64,000 nucleotides of DNA from Actinostola sp. cb2023 (lineage: Eukaryota; Cnidaria; Anthozoa; Actiniaria; Actinostolidae). Below are positions 46,405-57,162 of this stretch, one piece after another (position 1 is the stretch's first letter; each line of letters starts with the position of its first letter). The DNA is taken from assembly GCA_033675265.1 (NCBI GenBank), contig JAUJYZ010001261.1, positions 233,501-297,500 of the forward strand, in the 5' to 3' direction. The position numbers and the translations under genes were made by a program. The notes beneath the pieces are model-generated. The model saw only the letters and a list, made by a program, of their open reading frames with translations. It was not told the origin of the DNA and made no database searches.

Positions 46405-46698
46405 GTTCAAGTGAGATATAAATTATTTAACGAAGCTGTGGAGGATAACCCGAACGGAAATGTTGTCATTGCTTCATTTGTTACCTCGTGGGCTCGGCTG
46501 CGGTTGTATCAAGTTCTTTCGTCACTTTATCATGATACAGACAGTGTCATTTACACTACTTTGAACGACAAAGAAGACGAAATCGCCACCGCAAGTCTGT
46601 TGGGTATGTGGTCTGATGAATGTAAAGATCCAAACACCAATTGGGTGCAAGAATTTGTGAGTTTGGGTCCAAAAACCTGTATAAATAATAACAAATGA
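46405..46698 (+). pseudogene. Polinton/Maverick-type DNA polymerase B, C-terminal part
   Basis: The ORF from 46300 includes NPNGNVVIASFVTSWARLRLYQVL and YHDTDSVIYT, the C-terminal palm motifs of protein-primed family B polymerases as in Polintons. The spacing between them is shorter than usual, and the thumb region ends in FVSLGPKTC. The upstream exonuclease and palm parts are absent. A truncated copy within an old virus-like element. Confidence 0.75.
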
Positions 46699-46737
46699 AT
46701 GACATATATATTTGTCGAAAATTTCAGGACAAACCAG

Positions 46738-47158
46738 AATGATTGATGACGATGAAGATCTGTCATGTGCAGTCAAAAAAGCCAAAACTATGGTATGTGA
46801 CGAACCGACATGTATCTTTTGTCTGACATCAGAGTCTGGAACCAGGCCATTTTATCAAATGACTTGCTGTCGCATGAAGATTCATTGCGCATGCCTCGTC
46901 GAACTGCAGATGCAAGATGCAAAATTTTACAATACTTCAGCATCCTGCCCCATCTGTCGGATAAAAATGTATGATGATGCAATGGGGCAATTCGTTTCAA
47001 AAAAGTATTTCCTTGAATACGAAAAATATCAGTTTTACTTGAAAACTGTAGAACTATATACAATGCTCGAGGAAGCCAAACTCGAATTAAAAAACATCGA
47101 CAGTTTAAAACAAATGAATGTATTTCAACCTTCACCAATGTTGAAGATCAAATTTTAA
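46738..47158 (+). CDS. RING-finger protein in Polinton-like island
   Basis: From the ATG at 46738 the ORF has an acidic start, then CIFCLTSESG, MTCCRMKIHCACL and CPICRIKM, a complete C3HC4/H2-type RING, followed by a helical tail. A polypyrimidine-AG (aaaatttcag) lies 10 bases before the ATG, so the true N-terminus may be in an upstream exon. RING proteins act as E3 ubiquitin ligases and occur in several large animal DNA viruses and related elements; the role here is inferred. Confidence 0.65.
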
Positions 47159-47250
47159 TCTTTGTTGTTTTGTTTTTCTTCAGATAAAAAAAATCGGATT
47201 AAGATTGAACGAGAAGTAAATGAATTCGAAGTTTGCCTCAAGTTACGATG

Positions 47251-47562
47251 ACGTCTTTTCTCGAAAAATGCACCATCATTACTGATGAAATATTAACTGA
47301 ATTAATGGAGTTATATTCTTTTTGTTTAGCTAACGATCTCAAAGTCTCGGAGGATAACTTTAAGATGGGATGGCGATTTCAATTAGGAGATAAATTAGAT
47401 AAGTCTCAAGGAAAACTTTATGATTTAGCTCAGTCCTATTTCAAGAAAAAAAAACTACCCCATTGCACTTTCTTTTTTCTAGATGAAGATGGAAAAATGG
47501 ATCAAGATATTCTCCAATCTAAAAACATCCATCGCCTTACAACACGTGTTGTTAACCATTAA
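47251..47562 (+). CDS. Unrecognised 104-residue protein
   Basis: An ATG at 47251 opens MTSFLEKCTIITDEILTEL; the middle is FKMGWRFQLGDKLDKSQGK and the end is basic (KKKKLPHCTFFF). Mostly helical and intact. I do not recognise it. It sits between two RING genes on the same strand and has a ttcttcag acceptor-like site at 47184. Confidence 0.5.
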   Translation, partial: TSFLEKCTIITDEILTELMELYSFCLANDLKVSEDNFKMGWRFQLGDKLDKSQGKLYDLAQSYFKKKKLPHCTFFFLDEDGKMDQDILQSKNIHRLTTRVVNH

Positions 47563-47819
47563 ACTTCATTGTTATGAATGTGGGATAGCCCCATATTTAA
47601 TTCAAAAAAATAGGCCTCAAATTAGAGAACCCTGTTGAAAAATATTGACGCACAGCTTACCTCGGAGAGAGAACGAATACTTTAATTATCAATAGATTAA
47701 TTCAAAAGTAACTATTTTCGTTCTTTCTAGATCCACCTACATGTTTGACTGATCTAGCAAGTATTGACTGTCAGCTTAATCCTAAAGTAACTATTTCTTC
47801 TTTTTTTTTCTAGAACGAA

Positions 47820-48599
47820 AACATACATTGCATAATTTGTCTGAAAGAAAGTAACGCTGTGTTTGAATATAATTTAATGATGTGCTGTCAACAATTTTGT
47901 CATACCGAATGTCTTTGGAAATGGATGGAAGGAGGGAAAGCAAATCTTCTTGCTCTAATTAAATGTCCACATTGTCGTCAGATCGTACAACCTAAAGTCC
48001 TTCATGAATTGATCGATAGTTTTGCAACTGTTGGTGCATTTTATGGGTGTATTTTTACACCATATGTGATGAACATCATTCAGTGGATATTTAATTACAG
48101 TGAGCAAGAACTTACAAATGAATTAAGAGTTAAACTGATTGTAGGCACTTTTGAGGAGGAGGATAGAAATATATTCCAATTCGAATGTGTAAAGTGTGGT
48201 ATAAAAGTTGGACCTTATCCAGACAACACTTTCGAATTAACTTGTTGTTCAAAGATAGACAGTCGTAAATTTATCCACGGACATTGTTTAGTCACCCATG
48301 TTGACAACTGTCGAGATTTTCCTCCTTCTTATGTTGGGCTCAATACCATCTGCCCAACAGCAGAAAAACTATGTACGTCACACTACTGCACTTTATGTGA
48401 CACGCACAAAATCTTTTTGTCTAGGGCCGATCTGTTTATAAAATATTATCGTATTGAATCACACAATGCGTACATGGTAACATTGTTGAGCGATCGGTGG
48501 TGTTATGCTCAAAAAAAGTTTTTCTTAGAATGTGTCTTGCCCTACATAGCATCGGGGACGGTTGATGATATTCATCACGCCAGAAATGTGTTGGGGTGA
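47820..48599 (+). CDS. Second RING-finger protein with Cys-rich C-terminus
   Basis: Reading opens just after a long T-tract and ctag acceptor at 47814. CIICLKESNA, MMCCQQFCHTECLWKW and CPHCRQI form a RING-H2. About 60 residues later come FECVKCG, LTCCSKIDSRKFIHGHCLVTH and HYCTLCDTH, a second Cys/His cluster. It ends at a TGA (48597-48599). The first ATG (47859 reads TTG; MMCC at 47879) is inside the RING, so the start is in an upstream exon or non-standard. Likely an E3-like protein of the same island. Confidence 0.6.
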   Translation, partial: NIHCIICLKESNAVFEYNLMMCCQQFCHTECLWKWMEGGKANLLALIKCPHCRQIVQPKVLHELIDSFATVGAFYGCIFTPYVMNIIQWIFNYSEQELTNELRVKLIVGTFEEEDRNIFQFECVKCGIKVGPYPDNTFELTCCSKIDSRKFIHGHCLVTHVDNCRDFPPSYVGLNTICPTAEKLCTSHYCTLCDTHKIFLSRADLFIKYYRIESHNAYMVTLLSDRWCYAQKKFFLECVLPYIASGTVDDIHHARNVLG

Positions 48600-48785
48600 G
48601 GATAATAGGTACTTCGACGAAGATTTGGTTGACCCATTAAACATGACACAGCCTTCATCCCCCGTTTCTGTTTTTTTTTTTTTTTAAGGGGATAATAATA
48701 GTTGTAGTTATCCACTCATCTATTTCATCTTTTTTTGTTTCTCTCCTTTTGTTTTATCTGTTTCAGCACACGGAGGAAGAGAATG

Positions 48786-48846
48786 AAATAAATGAATGGA
48801 TAAATGGATGGATGGTAGGGTGGATGGATGGATGGATGGATGGATG
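48786..48846. repeat. (GGAT)n microsatellite
   Basis: Interrupted tandem ggat/tgga units followed by a non-coding AT-rich stretch to 49130 with a 40-bp direct repeat (caatatgata...ttttatagttagcttca) at 48885-48955. Confidence 0.9.
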
Positions 48847-49181
48847 CCATTCATTTTACTAATGAATCTCATATTTAACCAACATTTTATAGTTAGCTTC
48901 ATTACAATATGATATATTTAACCAAAATTTTATAGTTAGCTTCATAGCAATATGATTTGTATTCATTTCTTTGTATTATAATATAATCAATAAACTAGAT
49001 TACACACGTCAACCTGACTCATTTACTGTGTTCATCACGCAATAAAGCATGTATGCATATATGGGATGGGTGAATAGCACATTTTTTCTATTTCCTTTTA
49101 TTCTTTGCGCGAATGTTGAAATGCTATAAAGTGATTTGGTCAAAATTAAAAACCCTTTATTCTTACAGAGTTGTTCCTCTA

Positions 49182-49600
49182 CTATGGATTCAAATAAGAA
49201 ATGTTGTATGAAGGAACTTCTTAGATCCTGCCATCGAATGAATTACTGTCAGAAGTGCGGTCACACCTTTGCTGAAATGAAACAATTCTTGAATGACTTG
49301 AAAAAGCGTGCTGACTCGTTCTGGAGAAAGATTGTGACTGTGAAACTACGTTTCATTTCAAACAAGGATATGCTGTCATTGTTAATCGATATTGTAACCA
49401 TTACAGTCTCATGGATCTCACCCCCACAAAGGAAACGTGTTGTTGTACTAACAAAAACTTCGAAATCACCGATTGTCTACTACCGGAATGCTACAAACGA
49501 TATCCTGAAACAATATGTACGCATTGTCAAGGCAACTTTTTTCTATGTAATTGCATCTACCATAAAACCAAGTAAAGCATGTATGCATTCTTTACATTCT
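49182..49600 (+). pseudogene. Cys-rich ORF at the end of the Polinton-like island
   Basis: The ATG at 49182 (after a ttacag acceptor at 49168) gives MDSNKKCCMKELL, SCHRMNYCQKCGHTF. After a frame change near 49350 a second Cys-rich part appears (LLPECYKRYPETICTHCQGNFFLCNC). Zinc-binding is likely from the paired cysteines. Not recognised; probably frameshifted. Confidence 0.4.
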
Positions 49601-49742
49601 TTGCATTTTTGTTTTTGTTCATTCTTTACATTCTTTGCTATTTAAACTTTGGATTCCACATCCTGCCTTCATTCTGATGCCAGCTCTCAACGAAGTCACA
49701 TCCAAGAAACAGCAGCAGCCGTACCAGCAGTATAGACGATGG

Positions 49743-49922
49743 CTATGTTCTCTCTACCTTTCTTCAGATTCCTTCCGGGAGATGTTCGGAGACTGTTCGG
49801 AAACTTGGCCCGAGACCTTCATCGGAAACCCTCGCGGTTTCCGATGAAGGTCTCGGGCCAGGTCTCAGAGCGGATCCCGAACATCCACCGATAGGAATCC
49901 GTAAAAGGTAGCTGAACATAGG
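49743..49922. repeat. 180-bp palindromic MITE
   Basis: A perfect inner hairpin (ttggcccgagaccttcatcgg, cgc centre, inverse; 49807-49861) lies within imperfect outer arms from ctatgttctctctacc to aaaggtagctgaacatag. Confidence 0.9.
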
Positions 49923-49960
49923 CATACTATACTACTATTGACACCAACAATAACAACATT

Positions 49961-51418
49961 ATGAGTTTGTTCGTTTCTTCAACCAAAACATTTTAATTTT
50001 AAAACCAAGCTTTCGGACACATGGTCCATCTTCACGGTGTAAAATGGTAGTAATTCGTCAAAACTAACGGCTATTACGTTGTAAACAAATAGCGCGCGCA
50101 AACAAAAACAAAAACAAAACAAAAAAGACAATTTGCGCGAGCAAGGAAATTAGCAAGTTAAGAATGTGTAATAGATGACAGATTAAAATTTCTTAAATAG
50201 AGCAGTGTAATTTTGTGGCAAAATTCTGCCAGTGTCTCTGTTACTAATGGCATCTGTACTCTTAGCAATGTGGCATGCTTCTGACCATTTCCTTTGGTGC
50301 CATCTTGTTTATACTTCAAGGATCTTGGTGTTATTCCAGGAGATGGAATGTCCTGTATTGTGTGTGTGTTCCGCGAGAGCTGACTTGTCGGTCTTATTAA
50401 GTCTAACATAGGACTGATGTTCTTGTGGCCAAAGATCTACCGGTCTCTCCGAAGTAAAACGTTTCACATTCTCCGCATGGGATGGAATAAATCACTCCGG
50501 TCTTCTTTTCTTTTGGTAGCGGGTCTTTAGGCTTGGACAAGATCTGTCTCAGCGTGGTTAGTGGTTTTACGCAGACTTCAATCCTGTGGCTTTCTAGGAC
50601 ACGTTTGATCCTTTCTGTTGTACCTTGCACGTACGGTATAAGTGCGAAACCTTTTCGTTCTTCTGTGTCAGATTTCTTCTCAGCTATCTTTCGGTCTTGT
50701 GAAAATCTATGGATAAACTGCCGTGGGTATCCATTAGCAGCGAGAGCTCTACCAATGTGAGTGCGTTCTTTGTCTTTGTGGCAATCTTTCGAAAGCAACT
50801 TGTTGGTTCTGTGGACTAAAGTGCGCACGACAGCCGCCTTGTGCTGAGGAGGGTGATGACTTGAAAAGTGAAGATACCGATCTGTATGTGTCTTTTTCCT
50901 AAAGATGGAGACGTCAATGGTGCCATCATCAAGAACCTTATTAAGCGTGTCTAAGAAAGAGAGGCCATCATCAGAGTAGCGTTCTACGGTGAACTTGATG
51001 TTGGGGTCTTGGCAATCCAGGTGTTGGTGGAAAGCATTGATCTGATCTTTTTGAATGACGCAAATTGTGTCGTCCACATACCGTCCATACAGGCTGGGAG
51101 GGTTGGTAAAAGTCGCCAGTGCTCTGGATTCCAGCTCTTCCGTGACTAGATCCGCTACAACAACAGATATTGGCGATCCCATGGTAGTGCCGTGTATTTG
51201 TTTGTAGAACTTGCTGTTGAAACAGAATTCAGTTGAGCTTAGGCAAAAGGATAGTAAGGCAGCAGCGTCAGAAGATGTTAGAGAGGTTCTTTCGCGTAAG
51301 CTATCATCCTGATCAAGTCTTGACTTGGCTGCAGAAACAGCAACATGTGTGGGGATGGACGTAAATAGGGCAACTACATCAAATGACACAAGTTCATCGT
51401 CGTGATTTAAAACTACAT
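49961..51418 (-). pseudogene. 5'-truncated Penelope-like element, RT plus GIY-YIG
   Basis: The ORF 51389-50403 starts inside RT at SFDVVALFTSIP, then IHGTTMGSPISVVVADL and LYGRYVDDTICV with intact YVDD, FTVERYSDDGLSFLDT and KKTHTDRYLHF. The C-terminus has GVIYSIPCGECETFYFGETGRS, a GIY-YIG nuclease. A frame break near 50405 leads to the last 80 residues. The 3' region (about 50020-49985, minus) has a hammerhead-like GTGAAGA...GTCCGAAAGC. The N-terminal third is missing. It is flanked on both sides by sequence of the 60-bp minisatellite. Confidence 0.85.
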
Positions 51419-51910
51419 CATTGACAGCAGTAACAGAAATACTTACAATGACAGCATCATTGACACGAACAATAACAACATTGACAGCAGTAACAGAAAT
51501 ACTTACAATGACAGCATCATTGGCACCAACAATAACAACATTGACAGCAGTAACATAAATACTTACAATGACAGGATCATTGACACCAACAATAACAACA
51601 TTGACAGCAGTAACAGAAATACTTACAATGACAGCATCATTGACACCAACAATAACAACATTGACAGCAGTAACATAAATACTTACAACGACAGTATCAT
51701 TGACACCAACAATAATAACATTGACAGCAGGAACAGAAATACTAACAATGACAGGATCATTGACACCAACAATAACAACATTGACAGCAAGAACAGAAAT
51801 ACTTACAATGACAGCATCATTGACACCAACAATAACAACATTGACAGCAGTAACAGAAATACTTACAATGACAGCATCATTGACACCAACAATAATAACA
51901 TTGACATATA
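51419..51910. repeat. 60-bp minisatellite, ~8 copies
   Basis: Unit begins ttgacagcagtaacagaaat and ends accaacaataacaaca, with the period exactly 60 bp and few differences between copies. A 24-bp piece of the same unit lies at 49937-49960 on the other side of the Penelope-like insertion. Confidence 0.97.
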
Positions 51911-52170
51911 CATAAAAATGTACTTCAAGTATACTTCAGGAAGTATAGTTGAAGTATGCTGAAATTGGGTCGCTTGAAGTATAATGTATACTGCAGAAAG
52001 AGTATACTTCATAGGAAGTACAAAAGAAGTATACTTGCAGCATACATAAAAATGTACTTCAAGTATTCTTCAAGAAGTATGAAGTATACTGAATGATTGG
52101 GTCGCTTGAAGTATACTTCAGACGTATACTTCTTAGGAAGTACAAAAGAAGTATACTTGAAGTATACTGT
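51908..52170. repeat. Two ~130-bp copies rich in AAGTATACTTC palindromes
   Basis: Tandem copies start at about 51908 and 52041 (acataaaaatgtacttcaag ... gtcgcttgaagtata). Each has several aagtatacttc inverted units. Probably a palindromic short element. 52171-52944 shows no gene. Confidence 0.85.
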
Positions 52171-52944
52171 ACTTCATCGGGACTGCATCTGGACTGCATC
52201 AACTGAGGAAAAGTATGCATATGACATGTAACTACATCACAAAAATAGTATGTGTATATAATTAAATATATGTTCATATATATGTAAAATAAACCATGCT
52301 CGAACATGCTTTAAATATCATTTTTCTCTTGCTTTTCTCAATGGTTTGCTCAAACTTTTGACCTTTTAACCATCACATAAGCATGCAGTTGCATAATTAC
52401 TTATTAGAAGTAGCACCTGAAATTGTTATTTTCACCACAATTCATTCAGTCTTGAGGAAAAAAACAGCCAAAGATTATTGATTGTTTTTCAGACTTTTGC
52501 TTTCCTTTATGTTATAAAGCTAATAAAGAAGGCAAGCAGTGTTTTACAATAATATAATTATATAAATATACATTTCATATTAAAATCTTTGCACATTTTT
52601 CTTTCTTTGTTATATAAATAAATAAAATTATTGTACTACTGTGACGTAAATTTCCCAATAAGGTATCATTTGAGGGCCGATATGGGATGGTAATTACCCT
52701 GTAGAAAGCCATACAACTGTAAATACCCTGTTGAAAATTGGTTTGCGTACTCGGCCCTCCAGAAAACTAGTTTGACGAGTTGTTTTTGTACGCAATAATT
52801 GAAGCACCATCGAGCTCGCGCTCCAGAGATTTTTTGTTCGCTTTTTTCACCAAAATTATTGCTGTTTTTCCTATTATCTACACAGATATCATAGCAGCTG
52901 TTGTATAATAAATCGATCCCTTATAAAAATAGATATTTTCTCGG

Positions 52945-53145
52945 GTAGAGTACAAACAATAAAAGCGTGAAATAGTAATAATTATAGTATAGACTAATAA
53001 TTATAGTATATTAAATAGTACTAATTAAAATTCGTTACACAATAGAAAACATTAAAGGATTTATATTGCCAACTAGTACTATTTAGTATTATTTAGTTAG
53101 TACGAAATTTCACGCTATTATTGTTTGCACTCTATTACGGACTGA
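52945..53145. repeat. 200-bp MITE, TIR TAGAGTACAAACAATA
   Basis: Ends tagagtacaaacaataaaag and cgctattattgtttgcactcta are imperfect inverted copies, and the core has tagtacta repeats. Related to 967-1092 and 22767-22911. Confidence 0.8.
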
Positions 53146-53325
53146 CATTTTACTCCTATTCCTCACATTTTGGCTCGCCCAATTGACTTGCCAAAATGCA
53201 TACGGAACTTGTAAACTATTTTAGCCCATAATACCCAAGAAAATATATAATAAGTGGTATATAAAATATATACAGACAATGGTATAAAAATGTAAAAGAT
53301 ATATTTATAAAAAGGTTTTTGTCAC

Positions 53326-55753
53326 TTATCCGAGAGTGACACGTTTGTTGTCCTTCGAGTCTTGAGAGGTTAATTTGTTTCTCATGGCTCTCCTGATATC
53401 GGCTTTCTTGCTGAGTGAGCCACCTATTTTCTTGCAGTATCCTGTCAATTAATCAAACACTAAATTTGTATTTTAGTTACGTTGTAAATTAATGTAGATG
53501 GCTTAATTGACAATGATATTAATAATAACCAAGTGATGTTCATAATACAATACAATACAATACATTAATATTCAAACTTTGTACAGTTATTGTACTGCAT
53601 GTACAAAATTCTGGTGTTTGATTATATACAAGTTATATACTTATATATAAGTATATAATATATACAGCCCTTTGCAAATATTCTGGCACTCAAGTATATC
53701 AATATATCAATATATCGGGTGCATTATGGGTAATGCTATTTTAGAGTTTTCCTACAAAATATGCATCAGATTCTTACAAACAACAAACTTAAGACTAAAA
53801 CGAACATTATGCTAAATATAACCACCAACTTTGCTAGTGTCAAACCACTTTAAGAGGAATTGTTGATTATTTAATTACCCATAATGCACTTGATATATTG
53901 ATATACTGATATACTTGGTCGCGACAGAATTTTTGCAAAAGGCTGTATAAGATATATATATTATATACTTATATATTAGCTAAACTAAATTGATGTGATA
54001 CAATATGTTTCAATATCTAGCTGACAACAACAACAATGACAGTGCCCATATGCCAGTCCCCTAAGGGTAAACGACACTGAATTGTTGATATGGTTTGATG
54101 AACTGTGTGACGATGAGACAAAATCATATTATAACATAGCATTGATATAACGCACGCTCTGATTGGCTAATTAGCGTGCGCAAGCGTGCATCCATAACTC
54201 AATGGACGTACGCTCACGTCATCGGCATAGCGCGCGCTCTGAAATCAATTGGAAAATAAAATTGCTTTATTTGAACTTGCAGTGATTATGTTATAAAAGA
54301 AATGGTCAACGCTTCAGCTGTGCGTCCATCGAGTTATGGATGCACTTTTTTGACTTTGTTATTGTAAAAAACAAGTTGTAGATGGAGACTGGGACCGACT
54401 GTCATGGTGGTTGAACGCACATAAAGTCGCTCCTGCCCTATTCCAACCTAGAGGCTCATTAAATTAAAATAATATCAAGAAAAGGCTGTAACGAAACCGA
54501 ACAGTGTATGGTATGACAAAAGGAAAGCGGAAGAGTAGAAATTCCTCTTCTAGTTCACAAACTTCTCCAACAGCGAAACAACTGAAACCAACAGACGAAG
54601 AAGACGAAGAAGAAATGGCTGCCAATAACCAACAAGACAAACCCAAAAGCATTGAAGACATATGGCCTGTGTTACTGAAGATTCAAGACAACACTACACA
54701 CCTAACTAAAGAGTTTGACAATTTAAAGAGAGCTTTTACTGTACAAGAGAAGGATATATTTCAAGCATCAAGGAAGCTAACTCCAAGCTTACGGCTGAAA
54801 ATGCTAAACTGAAAGACAAGGTCGATGTCTTAGATGGTGAAGTGGAAAGACTTTGCAAGCAGATGAACGAGACCACATTAATGCAAGACACACTGGAGCA
54901 ATACACAAGAAAGAATTCACTTGAAGTCGCAGGTATACCGATATATATATATAGACTCGAATCCCCTTGAATCTTCAGGTCATTCACTTTCGGAGTTCAT
55001 TCGATAGTACTCGGGGGGAAATCGGACGCGCATGCGCCTAAATTTGTGACAGATAGAAAAATAAACGCCTGTATTTTTCAGGTCGGGCATTCCACAGGAA
55101 GCCCAACTAATTATTCTCGTAATGATATTTCCTATCAATACCAGTACATGTACATCTACAAATTAAAAATAATAACAATATAACTGTATTGGGTTTTTAT
55201 AAGCACAATTACTGGCATTTAACCCAGTAGTAAATTAATACATAATATGGCCCAGGCCAATAGTAGATCTACCTGCAACCTGCAACCTGCATTTTAGACC
55301 CACCGCTAAATTATCTGTGCATTTCTACTTTTACGTGTATACTACATGTGTATCAGAGTACAATGTACATGTTGTAACTGACACAATCAAGTACAAGTAA
55401 TTTGCATTCTTATTTCAATTCAAAAATGGAATTTCAGAATCCTATACATAGGTCAGGCAGTCTGATTGGTTCTCGAATTGGCATATGTTAAAAGAAGAAA
55501 AAGCTCTAGCATTTGCAATGTTCACAATTATATATATCTAAAACAGGTACCTGTAGTTTTCACTTACCTACTATAGCCATGACAATTTTTGGATCTAACG
55601 ATTCTTTACCATTAGCCCCAGTGAGATTCTTCCCCCTCCTTTCATCTCTTGACCAAAATACAGTCAATAAATACAGTGCTGCTGAAGTGGATGTTTTGTT
55701 GTGAGTGGCAATGATTTGGTGACTGAAGCAGTACCCTCTAACAGTTCCACCAT
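53326..55753 (-). CDS. Second BEN-domain gene, last two exons
   Basis: Exon 55753-55568 (acceptor ttttag, donor gtaagtg) encodes SAALYLLTVFWSRDERRGKN then LTGANGKESLDPKIVMAIV, a good match to a BEN domain core. It joins in frame across a 2.1-kb intron to exon 53441-53326, YCKKIGGSLSKKADIRRAMRNK, ending at TAA. Upstream exons are not seen. The intron contains a Tc1-like MITE and a LINE ORF1 fragment. BEN proteins bind DNA and recruit repressors; whether this is a host gene or part of an element is open. Confidence 0.55.
53664..53950. repeat. Tc1/mariner-like MITE, copy 2
   Basis: Ends atacagccctttgcaaat and gcaaaaggctgtat, then inner arms atatcgggtgcattatgg / ccataatgcacttgatat. It lies in the intron of the BEN gene. 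Confidence 0.85.
54150..54346. repeat. Inverted repeat upstream of LINE ORF1
   Basis: gtgcatccataactcaatgg (about 54186) and its inverse ccatcgagttatggatgcac (54327-54346) flank a 110-bp loop with gcgcgcgctctga. Confidence 0.7.
54504..54945 (+). pseudogene. LINE ORF1-like coiled-coil protein fragment
   Basis: The ORF from ATG 54510 starts with a basic Ser-rich segment, then an acidic stretch and a coiled coil. After a one-base shift near 54765 it continues AENAKLKDKVDVLDGEVERL and LEQYTRKNSLEVAGIP. The motif LEQYxRKNSLEVxGIP is the ORF1 signature of L1/CR1-type LINEs, an RNA-binding chaperone. It stops at an AT tract (54942-54955), so it is truncated. 54956-55550 shows no gene. Confidence 0.7.
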
Positions 55754-55856
55754 CTAAAATCAAGAAAACAAATATTTAATTAATTTTAATTACAGTGCAT
55801 TCATTAAATGCAATGTGACATTGACTTGACAGCAATTTTACTAAACCTGTGAAAAT

Positions 55857-55965
55857 CGAATGCTAAAAAAATTGTGAATTCGCTTTCTGAACATATATAA
55901 GCTTAATCGAACATTCGAGTATGTTTAGAAATCGCGAATTCACAAATTTATTTAGCATTCGATTC
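55857..55965. repeat. Short palindromic element with cgaatgctaaa arms
   Basis: tcgaatgctaaaaaaattgtg and its imperfect inverse (cacaaatttatttagcattcga) flank a core with a further gaattcgc / gcgaattc pair. Confidence 0.75.
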
Positions 55966-56601
55966 CGTTCGATTGGCTCCAATTTTTTTGTGAATTCGAT
56001 TTCAGTTCGATTTTTATATGTACCTTATGTTGTAAAGCTATATCCGGTGCTATCAATCCAGGACGAGGTCGACTCATATGCTCTACTAAAGTTAACAAAA
56101 CATGTATTACTTGCCGATTGCAAAAACGAGTAAGAGCCTGGGCACTAATTAACTGCGCGGGGACTGGGCAAGGCGTTTGGGTAGACAGCTAACCAAGTAA
56201 ACAAACATGGCGTCTAGCGAAGGTACAAGTGAGATCGACAATTCTAAAGTTATTCGAGTATATTTATCTGAAAGTGATATCCCAGGAGCACGATTGCCTC
56301 GTGAAACACCAGAGGAATGTAATGTCACTCAGTTAAAGCGATGGCTGCTTTGTAGAGGAGCCTGTACGACCGGAAGAAAGCAACAACTTATCGAAAGGTC
56401 AGTTTGACATTCGACTTCGACAGCAATCATTTCTTGGAATTTGTTTGCCGTAATCTAGCGATCGAGAATAGCATTTCTTATTGATTTTGTATTGATTTCT
56501 AGGGTAAATAATTACACTCAGTCTGGGCTATCAAATAATAACTTGAGAGATCCTGATGGTGGGATACATCTTGCGAAAAAGAAAGCACAACCCAGGTTGA
56601 A

Positions 56602-57162
56602 CATCTTGATAAGATCTTGTAAGATCTTGCAAGATCTTGTAGGATCTTGCATGATCTTGGCAAATCTTGTTTGATGACTTCCAAGATCTTGATAAACCAA
56701 GATCTTGCGAATATCTTGGCAAGAACATGCCAAGATCTTATCAAGATCTTTCCTGAGATCTTGCAAAGATCACTCCATGATCTTACCCAGATCTTGGCAT
56801 GATCTTAACATGAACTGACATTTTGATCTTGTCAAGATCTTGATAGGATCTTATCATAATCTTGGCATGATCTTGATTCAGAATTTCCAAGATCTTATCA
56901 AGATCTTTCCTGAGATCTTGCAAAGATCACTCCATGATCTTACTTACCCTGATCTTGGCATGATCTTAACATGAACTCACATTCTAATCTTATCAAGATC
57001 TTGATAGGATCTTATCATAATCTTGGCATGATCTTGATTCAGAATTTCCAAGATCTTATCAAGATCTTTCCTGAGATATTGCCAGGATCACTCCATGATC
57101 TTACCCTGATCTTGGCATGATCTTAACATGAACTGACATTCTGATCTTATCAAGATCTTGAT
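56602..57162. repeat. AGATCTTG satellite, left block
   Basis: A dense run of agatcttg/caagatct, first as ~10-bp units, then in a higher-order unit of about 158 bp (ccaagatcttatcaagatct recurs at 56730, 56887 and 57048). Confidence 0.9.

Noticed and set aside
51700..51915. 71-codon threonine-rich ORF
   Set aside because: Exact translation of the 60-bp minisatellite; no start context or other evidence of coding.
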